DNA of 45,741 nt, from the NCBI GenBank assembly GCA_036741235.1, contig DAINSQ010000013.1, positions 1-45,741 on the forward strand. Reading direction: 5' to 3'. The stretch comes from JABWBR01 sp036741235 (GTDB taxonomy: Bacteria > Bacteroidota > Bacteroidia > Chitinophagales > Saprospiraceae). The notes below the pieces were generated by a model. The model saw nothing but the letters and a program-made list of their open reading frames with translations, did no database searches and had not been told where the DNA came from. Below are positions 7,033-15,715 of the stretch, piece after piece; within the stretch, counting starts at the first letter, position 1, and every line of letters begins with the position of its first letter. The translations under genes and the position numbers were made by a program.

Positions 7033-8259
7033 ATGCAACGGCTGCTAATCGCCATCATTTTGCTGTTGGGGCTCCCAGGCGCCGCCGACGCCCAGCGCTG
7101 CCTGTCCCAACGTCAGTTGGCGTTTGATCAGGCTGCCGATACGGCTGTGGCGCGTCGCAGGAATGAAATAGAAGAACGGCTGGATTATTTGGAGCTGCGC
7201 GAAGTCGCTACTATCGAAGTTGTCGTACACGTGGTTTGGCGAACGCCTGCAGAAAATATTTCAACGGAACAGATATACTCACAATTAGAGGTACTCAACG
7301 AAGATTATCGCCTGCTCAATGCCAACCAACCGGATATCCTGCCCATATTCCAATCGGTTAAGGCTGATGCGGAAATTGAATTTGTTTTGGCCTCTACCGA
7401 CCCCGCCGGCAATCCTTCCAACGGCATTGTGCGGGTGCAAACTACGTACGATCTCATCGGCATTGCCAGGGATGACAACAACAGGCGCAGGATTTGTTAT
7501 TCGGCCCTCGGCGGCAGTGATGCCTGGTGCCCGGATCGCTACCTCAATATTTGGGTCGGACAATTTCCCGGCGGTATAGCCGGCGAAGCGAGTTTCCCCG
7601 GGCAGGATATTCCGGCAGAAGACGGCATCAGGATAGACCCCGAGCATTTTGGCCGCACCGGCGCCGTCGCCCCCCCTTATCACCTGGGCCGCACTACAAC
7701 CCATGAGATCGGGCATTATCTGAATTTGTATCATTTGTGGGGCGGCGACGGCGATGAAGATTTGCTCTGTCAATTTGACGACGAGATAAACGACACTCCC
7801 GAACAAGCCTACAATTACCGCAATGAATGCCCGGTAGGCATCCAGCAATCCTGCGGTTCGCCCGATATGTACCAAAATTACCTCAATTACACCGATGACG
7901 CCTGTATGGCGCTGTTTACCCTCGGCCAGAAAATGCGGATGTGGGCAACGCTCAACGGCCCGCGATCGGGTTTGCTTAGCGGGGCTGCTTGCAGTGTCGC
8001 CGCTGTTGAACCGTCGTCAAAACCGGCGGTCGCCGCTTACCCCAATCCGGCCAGGGCTGGGCATACTGTCAAGCTCCGCTTGCCGCCGGGAATTTTGGCA
8101 GTAGAATTATTGGACTATCAGGGCCGATTGTGGAAGCGCCAGGCAACTGAAGGACTCACGCTGGAATTGCAATTGGAAGATACTCCCCCGGGGGCGTATT
8201 TTATTCGACTAATAACCACTCACCACACCAGGGCCATACCACTGGTAATTACCCGTTAA
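7033..8259 (+). CDS. Secreted M43 (pappalysin-type) zinc metalloprotease with T9SS tail
   Basis: 408 residues. A signal peptide (MQRLLIAIILLLGLPGAADAQ) precedes a metalloprotease domain. The zinc motif is HEIGHYLNLYH, with H224, H228 and H234 as ligands and E225 as the catalytic base. The Met-turn lies in the typical M43 context YQNYLNYTDDACMALFTLGQ. Cysteines in ICYSALGG, AWCPDRYLNIW, NECP, SCGSPD and DACM fit the family's disulfides. The last ~75 residues (AYPNPARAGHTVKLRL ... YFIRLITTHH) are a type A T9SS sorting domain, which is cleaved at the surface while the protein is exported or attached. It should act outside the cell on proteins or peptides. It sits 24 bases after the OmpA-like gene and 11 bases before the DUF6438 gene, suggesting a three-gene transcript. 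Confidence 0.93.
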   Translation: MQRLLIAIILLLGLPGAADAQRCLSQRQLAFDQAADTAVARRRNEIEERLDYLELREVATIEVVVHVVWRTPAENISTEQIYSQLEVLNEDYRLLNANQPDILPIFQSVKADAEIEFVLASTDPAGNPSNGIVRVQTTYDLIGIARDDNNRRRICYSALGGSDAWCPDRYLNIWVGQFPGGIAGEASFPGQDIPAEDGIRIDPEHFGRTGAVAPPYHLGRTTTHEIGHYLNLYHLWGGDGDEDLLCQFDDEINDTPEQAYNYRNECPVGIQQSCGSPDMYQNYLNYTDDACMALFTLGQKMRMWATLNGPRSGLLSGAACSVAAVEPSSKPAVAAYPNPARAGHTVKLRLPPGILAVELLDYQGRLWKRQATEGLTLELQLEDTPPGAYFIRLITTHHTRAIPLVITR

Positions 8260-8270
8260 ACCCAACACGC

Positions 8271-9050
8271 ATGACAACACCAATGAATTACCCTTCGACC
8301 AACGCCGGCCTGCGGCTTGCCGTCCTTTTTATCTTGCTGGGAATATACTCGTGTAAACTCCCACAGACAACGGCCAACCTGGACAAGGCCTCCAAACTCA
8401 TCGAAATCAGCAAAGGCCCCTGCTATGGGCCCTGTCCGGTGTTTAAAATGACGATATACCGCGGCGGGCTGGCGGTGTATGAGGGCCAAAAATATACGGA
8501 AAAAGAGGGTATGCACACCAAAACGCTGACCGTTGATCAAATCGATAAGTTGCAGGCCGAATGTCAACGCGCCAATTTATGGCAATACCCCGACGCTTTC
8601 AGAAGCAAACAGCCTGACCTGCCGACCGTGACGATCATTTACTACGAGCAGGATAATAACAACTACAAAACCGTGGTGGGCAAGGAGGGGCGGCCTGAAG
8701 CAATAATGAACATTGAGGCCATGCTCGACAAGATCGCAGAATCGGGCGGATGGGTTGTCAAAGGCAACTCCCCCGGCGGCGCAAACGGCAAAACCGACGC
8801 GGCTGCCGTAAAACAAAACGAGATTATAGTGCAGCTGATGGAGGGCGTTGACGGCGCCGTATGGGCCCGGCAATACAGCAAATACAACTTGCAGGTGATA
8901 AAACGATTGTCGCCCCGCAGTTTTTACTGGCTGGTTACCTTTGACGACAAGAAGATCGCCCCGCAGACTATGCTGGAAACCATCCAAAAAGACGATTATG
9001 TCGTAGCGGCCGAGTTCAACAGATCTGTAGAATTGAGAAAGCAGGAATAG
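8271..9050 (+). CDS. DUF6438 lipoprotein with C-terminal protease-prodomain-like region
   Basis: 259 residues; a second possible start is the ATG at 8283. The N-terminus is a lipoprotein signal ending in LGIYSC. Residues ~40-165 match DUF6438: ISKGPCYGPCPVFKMTIYRGG, then AVYEGQKYT, then LPTVTIIYYE and a closing helix PEAIMNIEAMLDKI. The CYGPCP motif suggests a disulfide or metal site, but the function of the family is unknown. Residues ~185-259 (IIVQLMEGVDGAVW, VIKRLSPRSFYWLVTFD, VVAAEFNRSVELR) resemble the N-terminal prodomain that precedes secreted subtilisin-like proteases of this phylum, yet no protease follows. It could be an anchored chaperone or inhibitor of a protease. It meets the opposite-strand TonB-like gene with no spacer. 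Confidence 0.75.
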   Translation: MTTPMNYPSTNAGLRLAVLFILLGIYSCKLPQTTANLDKASKLIEISKGPCYGPCPVFKMTIYRGGLAVYEGQKYTEKEGMHTKTLTVDQIDKLQAECQRANLWQYPDAFRSKQPDLPTVTIIYYEQDNNNYKTVVGKEGRPEAIMNIEAMLDKIAESGGWVVKGNSPGGANGKTDAAAVKQNEIIVQLMEGVDGAVWARQYSKYNLQVIKRLSPRSFYWLVTFDDKKIAPQTMLETIQKDDYVVAAEFNRSVELRKQE

Positions 9051-10088
9051 CTAGTTTTTAAACTGGAAGGTGTACGACGCCCATGTCGGGCCATCGTAGG
9101 AGCGCCATTTGGGGCCCGCCTTGAGCAGGCGTATTGCTTCGTCATTGCAGCCATAGGGAAGACCTTTCACGACCTTTATTTGGTCCAGGCTGCCGTCGTC
9201 CAGCACCAGGAATTCCAATACCACTTCTCCGCTGATGCCGTTAAGCCTGGCTTGTTCGGGGTAACGCAGGTTTTTGCGCACAAATTTTTTCATGGCGTCA
9301 AATCCGCCTTCGGGTGTGGCTACAGGAATTTTGTCTTTTTTGGCGGCGGCGGCGCGATTGCTTTTCGGTAAAAAATCTCCGACAGTCGGGGCGGCTTTTT
9401 TATCGCTGTCGATAGCCGTTTTTGCGCTTTCGAACGCTTTGGTTTCGGCGACTGATTCTTCCTCTTGCACCGCTATTTCAGCGCTTGGGGATGATACGGC
9501 AGGCGTTGGCGCCGCTTCGGTGGAAACGGCGGCATCGTCGGCCATCGCCAGGTTGCCGGCGGGCTCGGCGCTAATTTCGTCTGATTGGCCGGTTTCCGGT
9601 GATATTTTGATGATCGGCGGATTGGCGCCGGGTTTGGTTTTTGCGGGTTGTTCTGTGGTTGCCGGTTGTGCGGGGGCGTTCATCTCCGTTGGCGCTGTTG
9701 TGGTTGCTGCCAAACCGGGCGATGGCGGCGGGGTATCCGGAGATTGGCGGCTTTCACTCAGGGTAGCCGGAGCAGTGGGGGCCTGTCTGTCTAAAACCTG
9801 CCACACTACCACGGCTAGCGCCACCGCGGCCGCTATTGCTGCAAAACGCCTGAGATAAAGCAGGGTAGGGGAGCGGCGATCTTGCTGTCGATAACGGTGG
9901 CGGAGCCGTTGAAGCGCCGCTTCGTGGTCTTCGGCAGCATGCCGTCGATACCCCTGGAGAGCCTCGTTGAGAAAAGGATCATCGCCCGCCGTTTCATCGA
10001 GGCGGCGTTCATCCGCCAGGCGCGCCGTCCCGCTGATCCAGCGGCGCAATAATTCGGCAGCAGATATAGGCGATTTGTCCTTTTTCAT
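9051..10088 (-). CDS. TonB-like protein with central membrane helix
   Basis: 345 residues. The cytoplasmic N-terminus (~1-75) has the pattern LLRRWISGTARLADERRLDE and then FLNEALQGY, often found at the start of Bacteroidota single-pass proteins. It is followed by basic residues and one membrane helix (~78-99, AAIAAAVALAVVVWQVL). Residues ~105-250 are a Pro/Ala/Thr/Glu-rich periplasmic spacer. Residues ~258-345 are a TonB C-terminal domain: FVRKNLRYPEQARLNGISGEVVLEF, DGSLDQIKVVKGL, then CNDEAIRLLKAGPKW and a beta strand at the end. TonB domains pass proton-motive energy to outer-membrane receptors. In this type the partner may differ, because no ExbB/ExbD or receptor gene is nearby and the membrane helix is internal. 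It may instead act as a regulator. Confidence 0.85.
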   Translation of the reverse strand: MKKDKSPISAAELLRRWISGTARLADERRLDETAGDDPFLNEALQGYRRHAAEDHEAALQRLRHRYRQQDRRSPTLLYLRRFAAIAAAVALAVVVWQVLDRQAPTAPATLSESRQSPDTPPPSPGLAATTTAPTEMNAPAQPATTEQPAKTKPGANPPIIKISPETGQSDEISAEPAGNLAMADDAAVSTEAAPTPAVSSPSAEIAVQEEESVAETKAFESAKTAIDSDKKAAPTVGDFLPKSNRAAAAKKDKIPVATPEGGFDAMKKFVRKNLRYPEQARLNGISGEVVLEFLVLDDGSLDQIKVVKGLPYGCNDEAIRLLKAGPKWRSYDGPTWASYTFQFKN

Positions 10089-10165
10089 GAGCGTACTACC
10101 ATTTAAACGTAGATGCTTTTGCTATGCGAAATTACACAAGCCTTTACAGAAAATAACAAATTTCC

Positions 10166-10173
10166 TAAATTTG
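10166..10173 (+). promoter_or_regulatory. Bacteroidota -7 box (TAAATTTG) for THX
   Basis: TAAATTTG is an exact match to TAnnTTTG, 40 bases before the ATG of the THX gene. A TTTACAG stands roughly where a -33 element is expected. The leader is A/C-rich with no Shine-Dalgarno sequence, as is usual in this phylum. Confidence 0.55.
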
Positions 10174-10212
10174 CGCCTCATCATTATTCTTTCACACAAA
10201 ACAACCATACCC

Positions 10213-10323
10213 ATGGGAAAAGGTGATAAGCGCTCCAAGCGCGGCAAAATCTGGAGGGGCTCGCATGGCAACTCCCGCCCGAAGGGCAAGAAAAAGCAAA
10301 CTGCCAATAGCAGCAGCAATTAA
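10213..10323 (+). CDS. thx: 30S ribosomal protein THX (bTHX)
   Basis: A 36-residue, strongly basic protein: MGKGDKRSKRGKIWRGSHGN, then SRPKGKKK and a short Ser/Asn tail. It matches the THX family, which begins MGKGDKxxxRGKIxxGxxGxxRP. THX is a small structural protein of the 30S head, first described in Thermus and widespread in Bacteroidota, which stabilises 16S rRNA helices. The larger frame starting at 9967 overlaps the TonB-like gene on the other strand and is not the real gene. It has its own promoter box and a strong terminator, so it is a single-gene transcript. Confidence 0.93.
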   Translation: MGKGDKRSKRGKIWRGSHGNSRPKGKKKQTANSSSN

Positions 10324-10326
10324 AGC

Positions 10327-10359
10327 AAAGCGGATGTACGCACATCCGCTTTCTTTTTT
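10327..10359 (+). terminator. Strong Rho-independent terminator after THX
   Basis: A perfect 11-base stem, AAAGCGGATGT with ACATCCGCTTT, around a 4-base loop, followed by CTTTTTT. It starts 4 bases after the THX stop codon. Confidence 0.9.
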
Positions 10360-10455
10360 CGCATAATAGCCTGTTCCGCCTTATTTTTACGAAAAATTAA
10401 ACCGGCAGCCCCCTCGCCTTGTTACCATTGTTTCGAGAAAATTACGCCATCCACA

Positions 10456-13320
10456 ATGATTGCATTAAAACCTGTCGACAATAATTTTCAGACCATCGCA
10501 GGCGATCCGCTTCAGGTCAAAATATTCACCCTCAAAAACGGATTAAAACTCTATCTCAGCGTCAACCGCAACGAACCCCGCATTTTTACCAATATCGCCG
10601 TGCGGTCGGGGTCGAAGCAAGACCCGGCCGAAACCACGGGGCTGGCTCACTACATGGAACACATGTTGTTCAAGGGCACCAGTAAAATCGGCGCGCTGGA
10701 TTGGGAAACGGAAAAAGTGTTTTTGCAGCAAATCTCCGATCTGTACGAAACTCACCGCGCAACCACTGACGAAAACCAGCGCCGGCTTATTTATGCTGAA
10801 ATAGACCGCATTTCGAATGAAGCCGCCCAACTGGTGGCCGCCAATGAATACGACAAACTGGTAAGCGCCATCGGTGCAAAAGATACCAACGCCTATACCT
10901 GGGTTGACCAAACCGTTTACGTCAACGATATCCCCGCCAACGAACTGGAACGCTGGATGCAACTCGAATCAGAGCGATTCCGCATGATGGCGCTGCGTTT
11001 ATTCCATACTGAACTGGAAACGGTTTACGAAGAATTCAATATTAGCCAGGACCGCGATTTCCGCAAGGTGTACAACGCCCTGCGCGAATCGCTTTTCCCC
11101 AATCACCCTTACGGTACCCAAACCACCCTGGGCCGCAGCGAACACCTCAAAAACCCCTCGCACGTCAATATTCAATGGTATTTCAACACGTATTACGTGC
11201 CCAATAATATGGCGATCGTTTTGGCCGGCGATTTCGATCCCGATGAAGTGGCGGCCCTGGCCGAGCGCTACTGGGGTGATTATGAAGCCAAACCTTTGCC
11301 CCCGTTTCATTTTGAAGAGCAACCCGCCATCGAGCAACCTATTCGGCGCGAAGTTTTCGGGCAGGAAACGCCCCATGTAGAACTGGCCTGGCGCCTGGGC
11401 GGCAGCGCAACCGACGACCCCCTCATGCTCTCGCTCATCAGGGGACTGCTTTTCAACGATCAGGCGGGCCTGCTCGATACCGACCTCAATCAGCAACAAC
11501 GCGTGCTGGAATCAGAGGCGTGGAGCTGGTATTACGGCGATTATTCCGTGTTGGGGCTGTATGGAAAACCTCGCGAAGAACAATCGCTGGAGGAAGTAGA
11601 ACAACTGCTTCTGGGGGCGATCGCGCGTCTGCGTCAGGGCGACTTCGAGGACTGGCTCATCGAAGCGGTAATCAACAATATGCGCCTGTCGGAGACCAAA
11701 GCCTGGGAGCACAACCGCCACCGCGTGGAGGCCATGACTTCGGCTTTTATCCTGGATATTCCCTGGCAGCGATTTGTCGACCGTTTGCAGTGGATGCGCC
11801 GCGTGTCCAAACAGCAAATTGTCGATTTTGCCCGGCAATACCTGCAAACAACCAATTACGCGCTGGTTTATAAACGACAGGGGCCCGATCCCAATGTTGT
11901 TAAAGTTGACAAACCCCCGATTACGCCGGTAGCGTTGCAACGCGACTCGACTTCTGAATTTGCGCGTCATTTTCTGCAGGAAGCTTCTCCTCGACTGCAA
12001 CCCCATTTTGTCGATTTCGACGAACTCATCCAGTCGCTGAAGCTGTCTAATGGCCTGGTATTTGATTATGTACGCAATCAGGACAACGACCTGTTCCGCC
12101 TCGACTTCATCTTTGAAATGGGTAAGTCGAGCGACCTGCTTATGGGGCTTGCGTTTCAATATTTGCCTTATCTGGGCACTTCCCGTTATACCGCTTCCGA
12201 TCTTCAAAAAGAATTTTTCCGCCTCGGGCTTGCTTTTGACGTTTTCAGTCAGGAACAACGCACCTATATTTCATTGAATGGCCTGGAGACTTCGCTGGAA
12301 GAGGGTTTACAACTGGTAGCGCATATTTTATCGGATGTTAAGGCCGATGAACAGGCTTTGAAAAACGTTGTTGCGGATATACTCACCAAGCGGGAGAACC
12401 ATAAACGCGACCGCAATGTGGTGTTGCGGGATGCGCTGGCCAGCTATGCCCGCTACGGCGCCGATTCGCCCTTTACATACAGGCTGCCGGAAGCCACCCT
12501 CAAAGCGGTGTCGCCGGATACCCTTGTAGACATCATCAGGTCGCTGATCACGTTTGAACACAACGTGTATTACTACGGCAGTCGCCCGGCGCAAGATGTC
12601 GCTTCGTTGGTAGAGCGCTACCATCATGCGCCCGCTGTTCGTCGACAAACGCCGGCCAACCGCTCTTTCCCGCAATTGCCCACTGATGCAAGCAAGGTAT
12701 ACTTCCTCGATTTCCCCATTGTACAAACCGATGTGATGCTGTTATCGAGAGGCACGCCCTTTTTTAACCTCGAAGAGCACCTCATGCGGGAATTGTACAA
12801 CGAATATTTCGGCTACGGCCTGTCCAGTATTGTATTTCAGGAGATTCGCGAATCCAAGGCGCTGGCTTATGCCACTTATGCCTACTACAGCTCGCCCCGC
12901 CGTAAAGACCAGGCGCATTACTTGCAGGCCTATGTGGGCACCCAGCCCGACAAGCTGAGCGACGCATTGCCCGCCATGTTCAATATCATTGATCAAATGC
13001 CCGTTGTAGAAGCTCAAATCGAACATGCCCGGCAATCGCTGGTCAAACAAATAGAAACCGAGCGTATTGCGCCGTCTAATATTTATTGGGAGGCCCTCTC
13101 CAACTGGGATTTGGGGTATTCAGGCGATTTACGCCGACCGCTTTATCACCGGATGAAAGAAACCACCATCAACGATTTCCTGCAATTTCACCACAATTAC
13201 GTGAAAGGCCGCGCTTTCCACTTGATTCTGATGGGCAGTAAAGCGCACGTGGATATGTCTTATATCGGGAATTTCGGCGAAGTACAGGAACTCTCGCTGA
13301 CGGATGTGTTTGGCTATTAA
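10456..13320 (+). CDS. M16-family (insulinase-like) zinc metallopeptidase
   Basis: 954 residues with two M16 half-repeats. The first half carries the inverted zinc motif HYMEH (H65, E68, H69) in the family context GLAHYMEHMLFKGT. The third ligand lies in ELETVYEEFNISQ (E188 or E192). Compared with small M16 enzymes there is an insert of ~45 residues (TEKVFLQQISDLYETH...) between motif and ligand, as in several larger family members. The second half (~500-954) is the inactive partner domain, which keeps the family's closing pattern EIRESKALAYATYAYYSSP. M16 enzymes are clamshell peptidases that degrade unfolded peptides. No signal peptide is visible, so I place it in the cytoplasm, whereas many relatives are periplasmic. 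It stands alone between the THX terminator and a 180-base gap. Confidence 0.93.
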   Translation: MIALKPVDNNFQTIAGDPLQVKIFTLKNGLKLYLSVNRNEPRIFTNIAVRSGSKQDPAETTGLAHYMEHMLFKGTSKIGALDWETEKVFLQQISDLYETHRATTDENQRRLIYAEIDRISNEAAQLVAANEYDKLVSAIGAKDTNAYTWVDQTVYVNDIPANELERWMQLESERFRMMALRLFHTELETVYEEFNISQDRDFRKVYNALRESLFPNHPYGTQTTLGRSEHLKNPSHVNIQWYFNTYYVPNNMAIVLAGDFDPDEVAALAERYWGDYEAKPLPPFHFEEQPAIEQPIRREVFGQETPHVELAWRLGGSATDDPLMLSLIRGLLFNDQAGLLDTDLNQQQRVLESEAWSWYYGDYSVLGLYGKPREEQSLEEVEQLLLGAIARLRQGDFEDWLIEAVINNMRLSETKAWEHNRHRVEAMTSAFILDIPWQRFVDRLQWMRRVSKQQIVDFARQYLQTTNYALVYKRQGPDPNVVKVDKPPITPVALQRDSTSEFARHFLQEASPRLQPHFVDFDELIQSLKLSNGLVFDYVRNQDNDLFRLDFIFEMGKSSDLLMGLAFQYLPYLGTSRYTASDLQKEFFRLGLAFDVFSQEQRTYISLNGLETSLEEGLQLVAHILSDVKADEQALKNVVADILTKRENHKRDRNVVLRDALASYARYGADSPFTYRLPEATLKAVSPDTLVDIIRSLITFEHNVYYYGSRPAQDVASLVERYHHAPAVRRQTPANRSFPQLPTDASKVYFLDFPIVQTDVMLLSRGTPFFNLEEHLMRELYNEYFGYGLSSIVFQEIRESKALAYATYAYYSSPRRKDQAHYLQAYVGTQPDKLSDALPAMFNIIDQMPVVEAQIEHARQSLVKQIETERIAPSNIYWEALSNWDLGYSGDLRRPLYHRMKETTINDFLQFHHNYVKGRAFHLILMGSKAHVDMSYIGNFGEVQELSLTDVFGY

Positions 13321-13500
13321 TCGTTGATCTTGTTCCGATATTTTGATTAGAATATGATTGATATTAATTTGATTTTCAGGTAATTATTTTGTTGCTGTTT
13401 TTAATTTTAAAAAGACAATTCCCGTAAAATGTAATTACCTGGCGTTGAATAATCACTCATTTTTGTAGTGTCAAAAAGTATCATTGCAAAAAAGAGGTTT

Positions 13501-14184
13501 ATGAAAACGCTCAGATCCAACGCCACAGATTTTCTTCGCAATCTTCCTTTGTTTCAAACTTTAAGCGAAAGCGAGTTGAAGCAGGTTGAAGAGATGTCTA
13601 CGCTCAAGCATTGCATCCGGCAAGAGGTTATTTTTGAGAGCGGCGCGCCCTCTCAGGCAGTATATTTTTTGATCAAGGGCATTGTCAAAATCGGCGCGGT
13701 ATATGACGATGGCCGTGAGGTGATCAAACACGTTTTATACCCGATGGCCATGTTTGGCGAGCTCAGCCTGGTGGGCGAGGAGCGTCGTCAGGACACGGCC
13801 ATTGCCATGGAGGACACCCAGCTATACATCATTAAGGCCGAGGCGTTCCGGCAGTTGATGCAGACCAACCCCGACCTGTCGATGCGTCTGCTCACGCTTA
13901 TCGGCAACCGGTTGCGCCGAACGGAGTCGAGGCTGGAGTCAATGATCCTCAAAGACGCCCGCGAGCGGATCATCGATTTTCTGCGCGATTCTGCAATCAA
14001 GCAGGGGAAGCGCATTGGGTATGAGATGCTGATCAAACACTGCCTGACGCAGCAAGACATTGCGAACATTACCGGGACATCGAGGCAGACGGTCACTTCG
14101 GTGCTCAATGATCTGAAGAAATCGAATCTGATATACTTCAATCGTCGCAGCATATTGATTCGGGATTTGGCCAAGCTGGGTTAG
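13501..14184 (+). CDS. Crp/Fnr-family transcriptional regulator
   Basis: The frame is open from a GTG at 13468, but the ATG at 13501 gives the usual N-terminus, 227 residues, with the purine-rich AAGAGG just upstream. Residues ~10-125 form a cyclic-nucleotide-binding-type beta barrel: FQTLSESELKQVEE, then IFESGAPSQAVYFLIKGIVKIG, then HVLYPMAMFGELSLVGEERRQDTAIA. Residues ~150-225 form a Crp-type helix-turn-helix with recognition region LTQQDIANITGTSRQTVTSVLNDLKK. There is no four-cysteine Fnr iron-sulfur motif, so oxygen sensing through a cluster is unlikely. The ligand is unknown. It has an AT-rich 180-base upstream region, and its stop codon overlaps the stop of the opposite gene. Confidence 0.92.
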   Translation: MKTLRSNATDFLRNLPLFQTLSESELKQVEEMSTLKHCIRQEVIFESGAPSQAVYFLIKGIVKIGAVYDDGREVIKHVLYPMAMFGELSLVGEERRQDTAIAMEDTQLYIIKAEAFRQLMQTNPDLSMRLLTLIGNRLRRTESRLESMILKDARERIIDFLRDSAIKQGKRIGYEMLIKHCLTQQDIANITGTSRQTVTSVLNDLKKSNLIYFNRRSILIRDLAKLG

Positions 14185-15668
14185 CATTTTGATTCCAGCC
14201 ATTCAACATAGTCAAAATAATTGAATACCCGCTGTTCAGAAGTTTGGAGGCGGGCCTGTTTGATCGCTTCCAGTAACGCGAGCAACAGGGCTTTTCGCTG
14301 ATGTAAGTCGGGGGCGTTAATCAGTTTTCGCAAATAAGTGAACAGCAGTTTTTCAGTATGAAATAGCCGGCCCTGAAGGCTGTGCTGCCGCTTTGCAGCC
14401 TGGATGAGCGATTCCAGCAGTTCGTAATTGCCCAGTTCGTAGTGCGTAAGCAAGTTGAGCAAATTGCCAAAGCGGAATAGTTCTTCAACTACATTGCGCC
14501 GGGGTTGTTGGAGGAGGCGATTGAGCCAGGTCAGCGCTTCCTCGTAATTGCCGCTGGAGAAGTACACATAGGCCATGAGGTAAAAAAGGGTGAGGCGGTA
14601 GTGGTACGCCGCTTTTTCACCGTAAAGTTCCAATCCTTCCTGTATTTTGGGCAATTCGCGCAATGCTTCGGCGTATTGTTTCCGAAATATGCGCATGTTA
14701 AGTTCGAGCAGGGAGCTGAGTTCAAATATTTTTACATCGAGTTGGGGCAATCGCTGAAATTCGCGGCGACGGGGCAGGGATTTTAGTTTGAGTAGTCCCG
14801 CTTCCAGTACTTCGTATTTTTTCAGTTGATGGTTGTCGATTAAAAAATTATTCAGCGAAACCAGGTATCGTTTGGGGTTGAGTTCAATGAGGAAAGGATG
14901 AGTTTCCATCAGGGCAAGTAGTTGCTGGTTGCATTGATAGGCCTTTTTAATACTGCGGTTTTTAAAATACTTGGTTGACTGGGCTTTTTGTCTGTCTTGT
15001 GGGGCTCGCTTTCTGGCGTGGGGGGGTTGTTCGGGGAGCAGCAGCGCCTGGTATTCTTCCTGTAACGCTTCGTCGTTGATCGCAATTTTTTGGTAATGCA
15101 ACCTTGCCACCCTGCTGCCTACCCAGGCTTGGTATCCTTCCTGGTTGAGTGCTGCCAAGGCAGCTTCCCACTCTTCGTACCAGGTATGGAGGGCTGTCTC
15201 GCCTTTGTTGCGGTAGAAGGTCCGCTCCATGCAAGTGCGTTCCAATGCCAGTAATTCGGGCAACAGATGGTGAAATTGGTAGTGGCGGGCCGTCTGTTTC
15301 ATTTTGGTCAACCTCCTGCCGGCCTCTGCCGTAAGGCCTTTTTCGAGCAGTATTTCAGCTGTGTGGAGGTCGCGTTTGAGTTGTTCCTCTATCGAAGAAG
15401 CCCGGTGAAACAAATGCAGGCTATCCAGCAGTTGTTCCATCAAATAGCGTTTTCCCACTGCCAGATAACCGGCAATACTGTTATTGCCCAGCGATTGCCG
15501 GAGCGCGTCCTCCTCATATTTGTCCATCGCTTCTATCGCGTCAAACAAGATCAGGTACTGATTGGTTTCGCCCAATGTGTGACGCGCTGCCTGCCTGCGA
15601 AAAAAACGCTTCTCAGCCGGGGTCATGGTTTTTATTAATTGATGTACTTCCTGGCTGGGCGGTTTCAT
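14181..15668 (-). CDS. Helical (TPR-like) protein, unknown function
   Basis: 495 residues, no signal peptide and no membrane segment. The N-terminus has the pattern IKTMTPAEKRFFRRQAARH, which I have the impression is recurrent in Saprospiraceae proteins. The rest is helix after helix, Leu-, Glu- and Arg-rich. Between residues ~330 and 440 pairs such as YHYRLTLFYLMAYVYFSSGNYEEALTWL look like tetratricopeptide repeats. It is presumably a cytosolic scaffold. Its stop codon overlaps that of the Crp/Fnr gene by 3 bases on the other strand, so the two converge with no terminator between them. No function can be assigned. Confidence 0.75.
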   Translation of the reverse strand: MKPPSQEVHQLIKTMTPAEKRFFRRQAARHTLGETNQYLILFDAIEAMDKYEEDALRQSLGNNSIAGYLAVGKRYLMEQLLDSLHLFHRASSIEEQLKRDLHTAEILLEKGLTAEAGRRLTKMKQTARHYQFHHLLPELLALERTCMERTFYRNKGETALHTWYEEWEAALAALNQEGYQAWVGSRVARLHYQKIAINDEALQEEYQALLLPEQPPHARKRAPQDRQKAQSTKYFKNRSIKKAYQCNQQLLALMETHPFLIELNPKRYLVSLNNFLIDNHQLKKYEVLEAGLLKLKSLPRRREFQRLPQLDVKIFELSSLLELNMRIFRKQYAEALRELPKIQEGLELYGEKAAYHYRLTLFYLMAYVYFSSGNYEEALTWLNRLLQQPRRNVVEELFRFGNLLNLLTHYELGNYELLESLIQAAKRQHSLQGRLFHTEKLLFTYLRKLINAPDLHQRKALLLALLEAIKQARLQTSEQRVFNYFDYVEWLESKC

Positions 15669-15715
15669 GATATAATTGTTTAGCAGGGTGAGATTTTACG
15701 TCCCTTAACGGAGAA

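Noticed and set aside
9967..10212. Upstream extension of the THX frame
   Set aside because: It overlaps the TonB-like gene on the other strand and the promoter box; only the 36-residue end matches THX.
13321..13500. Promoter or Crp/Fnr operator in the AT-rich gap before the regulator gene
   Set aside because: Only partial TAnnTTTG matches (for example CATTTTTG) and no convincing TTGAT-N4-ATCAA or TGTGA-N6-TCACA palindrome were found.
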